Positions 36,285 through 45,200 of a DNA stretch of 64,000 nt are shown in pieces. The notes under the pieces are model-generated. The model was not told the DNA's origin. It made no database searches and worked only from the letters and a program-made list of their open reading frames with translations. Source of the DNA: Pirellulaceae bacterium (GTDB taxonomy: Bacteria > Planctomycetota > Planctomycetia > Pirellulales > Pirellulaceae); NCBI GenBank assembly GCA_020852965.1, contig JADYZV010000024.1:39800-103799 (forward strand). The letters run 5' to 3'. Each line of letters begins with the position of its first letter. Position 1 is the stretch's first letter. The position numbers and the translations under genes were made by a program.

Positions 36285-39200
36285 TCAGTGGGAATCCGTG
36301 GCCTCGATAGATACGTGTCCGTGGCTGATGCGACCACGAAGGTCTCGGGCAATTTGAATGACTTCGTCGCCGGCGATCATGGAAGCGTGGTCGGCGTCCA
36401 TGTCGATCACCTCTATGGGGCGACCCAAGAGCTCTCCCCAGCCTAGATCGGACGTGGAATCGATATCCGGGGAGTAGCTGCGCCCATTTGGATCCAACGC
36501 TCGGTACAGAACTGCTGGAACCTGTGGCTGCTGAACTTCGACGTAGTGGCTGATTGCACGAAGGTTTGCTTTGCAAACTGCCAGGAAGCGGCGCATATAG
36601 GTCTCGTCGAATTCTTCGGGAACAAAACCGGTCTGTTTCGCACAGACCAGTGTCATGGCGATCCGCTCGTCCGGACCAATCGCAGCTAACGTGTCATAGC
36701 TCAAGTCGATGTTCAAGTAATAAAATCGATTTAAGAATCTCACTAGTTCAGACAGGATCCTTGCGTCGTCCTCAACATCTATTTGCATCAATGCCGGAGC
36801 AAACGAGTCAAAGAGCGCAACCGTCGCCACCGGTTCGCAATCCTCGATCAGCCGCCTGGCGATTTCGTAGGCAATGATTCCGCCAGACGACCAGGCGGCA
36901 AAGTGGTAGGGGCCCGATGGCTGAATCTCGCGAATTGCGACCAAGTACTCGTCCACCATCGCTTCCATCGTTGCCAGAGGTTGGTCGGTTCCCTCAACCC
37001 CACGCGCTTGCACGCCGTAGACCGGTTGATTGTCGCCCAGCGCGCTCGCCAGCGGGGCGTAGCACAGCACGTTGCCGCCGACAGGGTGAATGCAAAACAA
37101 AGGCGGCTGCTGGCCGTGTGGCTGAATCGGCACTACCGGAGACCACACTGCATCTTGTTTCTGCTCGACATAGCGGGCCATATCAGCAACCGAATCGCGT
37201 TGTAACAGCACGGCCAGAGGAACATCGATGCCTGTCGCCTGGCGGATCTTGATCACGAGTTCAATACTCTTCATGGAGTCGCCACCGAGATCAAAGAATC
37301 TGTCCTTCACACCGATTCTGTCAACTCCCAGAACCGTCTCCCAGAGTTGGGCGAGCCTGGTTTCGCATTCACTCCGAGGTGCGACATAGTCGCTATGGTT
37401 GGACCGGCTGCCAATCGACGCCAATGCCTGGCGGTCCACTTTACCGTGTGATGTGAGCGGCAGGCGCTCCAACGAAACAAATATTGACGGCACCATATAC
37501 GCTGGAAGTTGATCACCAAGAAAATGTCTCATTGCATCAGGCGATGTTAGCGACTCGTCGGACTCGAGACCATCGTTGTCCGAATGGCCATTGTTGGGAA
37601 CGATGAAGGACACGAGCCGTCTGTTTCCACGCAGGTCGTCGACGGCGATCACAGCACAGTCGCTGATTAGCGAATGCGTTCGCAGGACGGTCTCGATTTC
37701 GCCCAGCTCGACGCGGTTGCCTCGGATCTTAATCTGATCGTCCATGCGTCCAACAAATTCGATCGCTCCGTCTTTACGGTAGCGACACAAATCTCCCGTT
37801 CGGTAGAGGCGATCGCGCTCTGTCGCCTCGAAGGGGTTGGCAACGAACTTCGATGCAGTCAGTTGCGGATCGTCCAAATATCCGGCTCCGACACCTGCAC
37901 CGCCGATGCAAAGCTCCCCCGTCACCCCAAAGGGCAACTGTTCAAGCTCATCCCCAAGAACATAAGTTTGGACGTTTTGGATCGGAACCCCGACAGGGAT
38001 TGTTTGCTCGGCGTTGTCAGGGCCCACTCTATAGAATGAACATATATCGGTGCATTCAGTTGGTCCGTACGTGTTGACGAATTCCGTGTTAAACCCAGAA
38101 CGTTTGCGCCAGGGAGCAATTCTTACCAGGTCAATTGGCTCTCCGCCAAGGAATACCGTCCGTAGCGAGTCCAACTGTGAGATCTTCTCTGAATCACTAA
38201 GCAACAGATAAAAGTTGCTCGGGGTGCAGTTCAGCAGTGAAATGCGATTTCGCGCGATTTCATCAAGAATCGTGTCGGGATCAAAAGATTGGCAATGAGT
38301 CAGGTGGACTTGGCCACCGCGTGTCAGTGTCGCGAACAGGTTCTTTTGGGTGAGGTCAAATCCGTGAGAGGTAACGACCAGCGAGCGGTCGCTGGAGTCG
38401 ATTTCAAATTCACGGGTAAACCAATCGATCAAGTTGGCAAATCCACGATGATAGACACCTACCCCCTTGGGGGCGCCAGTTGAGCCAGATGTATAGATCA
38501 CGTATATCAAGTTGCCAGGCCCAGCGGACGATGGTGGATTGTCGTCGCGTTGCTTGGCAATGACAGCTTGATCCGCATCAAAACAAACAATCTGCTCACA
38601 AGCGCCTGCGAACTTTTCGCGATGCGCCTCATCGGTAACAACGATTGCGAGCTCTGCGGTGCTGGTAATTTGATGGAGTCGTTTTTGAGGATAGCTCGGA
38701 TCGAGCGGAACGTAGGCGCCACCCGCCTTGAGAATCGCCTGTATCGAGACAACCAATTGCAATTCTCGCTGAATCGCAAGCCCCACGCGAACATCTGGCC
38801 CGACACCGAGGAACCGCAAGTGCCAGGCAAGTTGGTTTGCCTTTACGTTGAGTTCTCGATAGGTCAGCGAGTCGTTGCCACAGACAACGGCGAGGTCGTT
38901 GGGCGTTCTCGCGGCCTGCTGTTCGATCTGTTCGTGAACTAGTCGGTGGTCCCGCAGCGCCCTCTCGGTTTGGTTCCACTGCTGGACGCGAACGTCGATC
39001 GGCTCCTCGTCGTCCGGATCTTCGCCGTTGCGACCGAACTCCAATGTGGTAGCGAACGAGTACTGCGAAATTCGTTTTGCAGAATCGCGAGTCAACTGGC
39101 CGAGCAGGTCACAGTACATCTCATTCAATCGTTCGATGGTTTCTGCGTCAAACAAGTCACGGTTGTATTGCCAACAGCCGTAGATGTTTCCGCCAGCTTC

Positions 39201-42200
39201 TTCTACCACCAACATGATTTCGAATTGCGCTTGTCGAGTGATTAGATCGATCGACTCCATTTGCACGTCACCAAGATGAAACTTGTATCCGCCCTCACCA
39301 ATCAGGAAGGCGGCGATTCCCTGTTCGTCAAATCCAGGAATATGTTCCATCGAAAAGGCGACTTGAAACAGCGGCGAACGAGACGTGTCACGCGCTCCCC
39401 CAGCCTCTTGAACCAATCGTTTGAATGGGTACTGCTGATTCTCGAGGCCGCTGGAGACAATTTCTTTGGTCCTGCGAAGGTAGCCAAAGAACGTTGGGTC
39501 GTCGTCGACGCGAGTGCGAAGCGGCACGGGATTGACGTAGTAACCGACCGACTGGCGAAGCTCAGAATGCTGCCGCCCCGCCATCGGGCATCCGACAAGG
39601 AAATCGCCTTGACCAGTGTACCGATGCAAGAGTACGTTATAGGTCGAAAGCAACAAAGTGAACAACGTCACATTCTGCTGGGCAGCCGCTCGTAAGACTT
39701 GATGCGTTAGATCGTCGTCTAATTTGAATCCAAGTGTTGCACCACGGAAAGACTGGATGGCGGGGCGTGGATGGTCTGTAGGTAGATCGATATTGTGCGG
39801 TGCACCGTCAATGTGTTGCCGCCAGTAGCTTCGCATTTGCTCGCCCATATCGCTGGCCAAGTGCTCTTGCTCCCATGCGACAAAGTCTTCGAATCCAATC
39901 GAGATGGGAGCAAGTTGTGGATGGCGTCCGGCACGAATGGAAAAATAGGATTCGATCAAATCTCGTATCAGTACGGTAACTGACCAAGCATCGGAAACGA
40001 TGTGATGCATCGTCATTAGGCCAACGTGTCCATCAGCGGTCCGAAAGAGTTCAAGCCGAATCACAGGACCGTTTTCTAGGTCAAAAGGGCGGATCGCATG
40101 CTCGACGAGCAACTCGTCTAGCTCCTCCTTTGTAAGAGCGACCGTGTCGTGCTCACGAAAGTCGACACTGCCATCACGACGATATCTCTGTCTTGGTTGT
40201 CCGTCGATGTCGGAGAATGTCACATCGAGCAGAGGGTGGCGTTTGAACAATAATTTAAACGCCATCTCCATCGCTGTGATATCGATTTGAGGTGTGAACT
40301 TGGCACTGAATGTTAGGTTGTATGCTGAGCTTTGCGGGGCAAGTCGATATAGGAACCAAAGCGCTTGCTGGCCTTCGGTTAAAGGGAATGCATCACCTGA
40401 GAGGGTTGTTTTCTGGATTGGCGCAAGTGACATCGATGTAGAGTGGGTTTCCGATGTCTCCGTCGATTCGTCAGTAGACGAATCGCCAATCAGTCCCAAC
40501 AGGATTTCGGATAACTCGTCTAGGCTCGGGCCACGCAGGACACTACCCATTGGAACGCTGACGCCCAGTTCGCTCTCCATACGATTGATCAAATCGATCG
40601 CCATCAAAGAATCGAGTCCAAGACTTGTCAGGGAGGTCTCGCGATCGACTTGTCCTGGTTCGACCCCGAAAACGCCTCCAACCTGATCCGCGACATAATT
40701 CCGCAGCATCGCGAGACGCTGTGCGGGTGGTGCCGCCAACAGCTTGGGCTTGATCGAACCACCACTGTCGCCGCCATGTTGTGTTTCTAGCAACGAGGCA
40801 AAGGTCTTGGAGTTTGCAACCAGCGGACTCAGGCGGGCAAAGGATTGCCAATCCGCGCGGCAGGCAGCAATTTGAACCGGATCACGGGCAATCATGCGCT
40901 GAAACACCGAAAACGCTTCATCCATCGACAGTGACTTCATCCCCAATTTGTCGAGGTACTGAGCCGTTTTTTCATTCCGTTGAACGAAACCGGCACCACT
41001 GAGCGCACTCCAGTTGATCGTCAACGCTGGTAGTCCGAGCGAATGTCGATGATGGGCCAGCGCATCCAGAAAGAAATTTCCGGCGTTGTAGTTGGACTGT
41101 TTCGCGGCGCCAACCAGCGACGAAAATGACGAGAAGCAAATGAAGTGTTCGAGCGGAATTTCTCGCGTTATTTCGTGCAAATTCCAAGCCCCCAAGACCT
41201 TGGGGTTGAGAACGTTGCTAAATCGCTCATCATCCAGCTCCGCCATGAACTCGTCGTCGAGCACCATTGCGCCATGAATGACGCCCATCAGCGGAGGCAT
41301 GTCGGCTTGGATCCCATCGATGACGCGCTGAACATCAGCTTTTCGTGTCACGTCACCACGCGCGTCAACTATGTTGAACCCAGATTCCTGCAGCGAGCGG
41401 ATGGTGTCGACCGAGACGTCGTCGCGTGGGCCACTTCGACTTAATAGCACAATATTCTGGGCACCATGCTCCGTCATCCATTTGGCCAGCTCCAATCCAA
41501 ATCCACCGGCTCCACCGACAATCAAATAAGTTACGTCAGCGCGCAATAGGAATTCATCTTGGCTACACGAACCAATCGGAATTTCATCGAGTTCGAAGGA
41601 GAGTATGTTTTTGCCGACGTGTTTTCCTTGAGCCATGAAACGGAACGCGTCAACAAGCCGGGTGATCGGAAACGTCTTATGAGTCAGCGGCTGATAGTCA
41701 CCACGCTCGAATCGCTCCGACAAATCGGCAAACATCGAAGCGACGAAATCCGGCTTGTGTTCTAAATGTTGGGCGAGATCAATGACGAAGTAGGAAATGT
41801 TATTGCGCAGCGGTTCCAGACCGATCCGTGTGTTGTTGTAGATATCGATCTTGCCAATCTCGAGAAACCGTCCGAACGGAGCGAGCACCGAGATACTCTT
41901 GGGGATAAATTCCCCGGCAAGCGAGTTCAGCACCGCATCAACGCCTCTGCCGCTGGTGGCCTCCATGATTTGATCGGCAAAGTGAAGGCTTCGCGAGTCC
42001 ATCACGTGCGGGACGCCCGCGTCGACCAGCATCTGGCGTTTTTCCGGAGTGCCTGCTGTTGCAAAAACTTCCAAACCGATATGCTGCGAAATCTGAATCG
42101 CCGCTTGGCCAACGCCTCCCGTTCCGGCGTGAATCAAGATACTCTCGCCCGACTGCATGCGTGCGAGATGGTTGATCGCATAATGCGTTGTTAAGAAAAC

Positions 42201-45200
42201 AGTCGAAAGCGTTGCAGCTTTTTCAAAGCTCATATGCTTTGGTTTCTTAAACAGCATGCGACGGTCGACGGTGCTGAACGCCCGAAACGAGTACGGTGCC
42301 ATGCCAGCGACTTCATCACCGGGCTGCAAATCGCTCACACCCTCGCCCACTCGGAGCACCGTTCCGGCGAAGTCGTCACCGAACCACAGTAGGTCGACAG
42401 GGTTACCTGGGTACATTGCCAAGGCTTTCATGACATCGCGAAAATTGATACCCCCCGCTCGTATCTGAACTTCGACCTCGCCAGCTTGCGGTTCGCGCCG
42501 AACCGTTTCGTTGAGCGAAAGGTTCGTCAATACGCCCGGCCTGTCGGTCTCAACGCGGTATGGAATGATGGAACCATCATCACGGACCGCATTGACTGTG
42601 CGTTTGGCGATGTCTTGAGCTTTGCGAGCGCGTAGCCGATTGCCGTATCGGAGTTGATCGCGATAAGCCACTTCGAGCTCGTCGTCGCCGCCCAACAGTT
42701 CATCGACCAAATCGTCCACCTCATACGTGGTTGGCTCATGGGCCAAGTCGATCGTTGTCCAGCGGAATTGTGGGTGCTCGTTGTTGGCAACGCGGGCGAT
42801 TCCGACCAAAGGTGAGGACGCGATGCCATCCACCCTGTCACTATCGACAACGCGGTGCGTGCCGCGCGTCACGATGTGCACGCGTGGTGGCATTTCGAAC
42901 GGGATTGCTGCAAGGCTCTGGGCCAGCTTTAAAATACTCAATACGCCTGTTTGCTGGCATTCTGCGAGCGTTTCGGTCGATAGTTGCTGTGCGGATGGAT
43001 GATCGAGACTCCAGCAATGAATGATGCCATGTAGCGACTGGTCTTGCGGGATCGTTTCGCTCAGCACACGGGCGAGATCGGCCTGGGACGTAGTGGAGAT
43101 GGCGAATTCATCAACTCCCGGTTCAGAATCAGGTTCAGAATCAGTCCGACTCGAACTCAGAATGACTACTCTGTGACCACGCTTGCGTAAAACTTTGGCC
43201 GCATTTTTGGCCACGCCGGATTGGTCGGCAAACAGCAAGTAACAGCGGGTTTCTGATTGCGGCTCGCTGGACTGTCCCGCTGGCTGGCTCTGCTGAGGCG
43301 CCAACGCAATAAAGACCGATTGCTCAGCCTCGGCGTCATTGGGGGAACAGTGAAAACACCCAACATTGATAAACCCACATTCATTCAACAATGATTTCCA
43401 TTGTTCTCTTGGTAGCAACGCGGAAACTGGACGTAGGTCGGTGTCTGTGTATTTCCACCAGCCCTCCAGTAACCCAAATACGTTGTCCCAAGCGGCCCGA
43501 CGGCGTACGACTTCTTGGAACATCAGCATGCCGCCCGGCGCGAGACACAATTTTAAATTGCCCAGAGTATTCTTGAGATCGGCTGTCGCGTGTAAGACAT
43601 TCGTGGCAAGAATAAAATCGACGCTGCCTTTGGGAACTCCTTGCGCGACGGGATCTCGTTCAATGTCGAGTGTCGTATATTGGATGAATGGCGAATCGGA
43701 GAAGCGATGTTTTGCTTTGGAGAGAAAGGCCGGGCCAACATCGGTAAACAAGTATTCGGTCTGATCGCTCGGCAGTACCGGTAGAACCGCTTTCGTTAGC
43801 GAACCTGTCCCTGCCCCTACTTCCAACACTCGCAACGACCGACGCCCCGGCAAATTTTTGATTGCCTGTTCCACGGCTGCAGGTATCAATTCATTGTACG
43901 CAGGAAAATCGAATGCCTCGACGTAAAACGTTTCCAGCAGATCGGACGATCCACCCGGGAAAAGCAGATGGACTGGATCGACATCGCCGCAAAGTACGCC
44001 AGCGAGCACGTTGCCCGTCGTTCGCTGCAAATTGACTTCGGAGGCGGCTCGTGGATATTCGTCTTCCAACGCGTCAAGTTCACTCGCGACGTCAATGCTA
44101 GTTGGAATACGGACAACCTGCCATTGGTCGTCTTCGGCAACACGCAGTAGACCGGCCTCAACCAGCCAACCAAGTTGTGCGCGCACCAGTCGATGATGTT
44201 GAGGAACTATTTGAAGCTGACTTGTGAATTCCTCCAAAGTGATTCGATCGCCAACACTGGGGTTCCATCCAAGTTCCAGGTACGCGTTCTGGATTAGTTG
44301 GTGTACGACCGCTTCTAGTCTCGGCGCGAAGTCGTGGTAGTAGTTTGCGAGGTTGTGTCTGGCATGAACGTCACTGGTTAGACGACTTGTTTGTTGAACG
44401 ATGTCCAACGTAGTTGCAAAATTGCACAAGCCATCGGTTCGACTTCCCCGCAGTTTTATTTTTTCCCATGTATGTTGAAAGTACAAGTCATCTAAGTCGC
44501 TTTCATGTCCGCCCTGTTTCATGCGATCGACACGAAAGCCGAGTATATCCGCGACACGATTGCCCTCCTCGTCATAAACCCAGATATCCGAGATCACTGA
44601 GTGTTCCTGATAGCGCACTATCTTCGCGTGCGCCCAAAGTCGCCCGCTAGGATGTTCGCTGTAAAGGCGGATGCGACGAACGTGAGCCGGCAAATAGAAA
44701 TGATTGGCTGGATCGTCGCCCTCCTCCACGCTCTTTTTCATCCCCTTGAAAACGTGGAAACACGCATCAAGAACCGCTGGATGTATTCGGTATTGATCGA
44801 CCGTGTCCCTGATTTCTTCGGGGACTGTGATTTCTGCGAGAACTTCTCCATCAACTCGCCAGAGGTTGGTAATCTGTCGAAATCGAGGGCCGAATTGATA
44901 ACCGGCCGCGTCAAAATCAGCGTAGTAGGCTTCATGGTCGAAATGATCTGTCAGCGACTTGCGTATCGTTGCAACGTCAATCGTATGCGGTTTATCGGCC
45001 GGCATTTCGATTAAACGTCCACGGCTATTTAAATCCCAAGCGTCATTGCCGACTGTGCTGTGGACCGTGAAAACTTTCATCTCAGCATCAAACGACACCC
45101 TGATGGTCGGCACACTGTCCTCCGAGACAAACAGCGCTTTGTTGATCTCCAATTCTTCGACAACGTACGCTTGATCAGGAAATAGCTGAGCTGCGATCGC

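Noticed and set aside
43110..43145. Short tandem repeat GGTTCAGAATCA inside the megasynthase
   Set aside because: It codes for DSEPDSEPG in a linker between domains, an ordinary slippage repeat without separate function.
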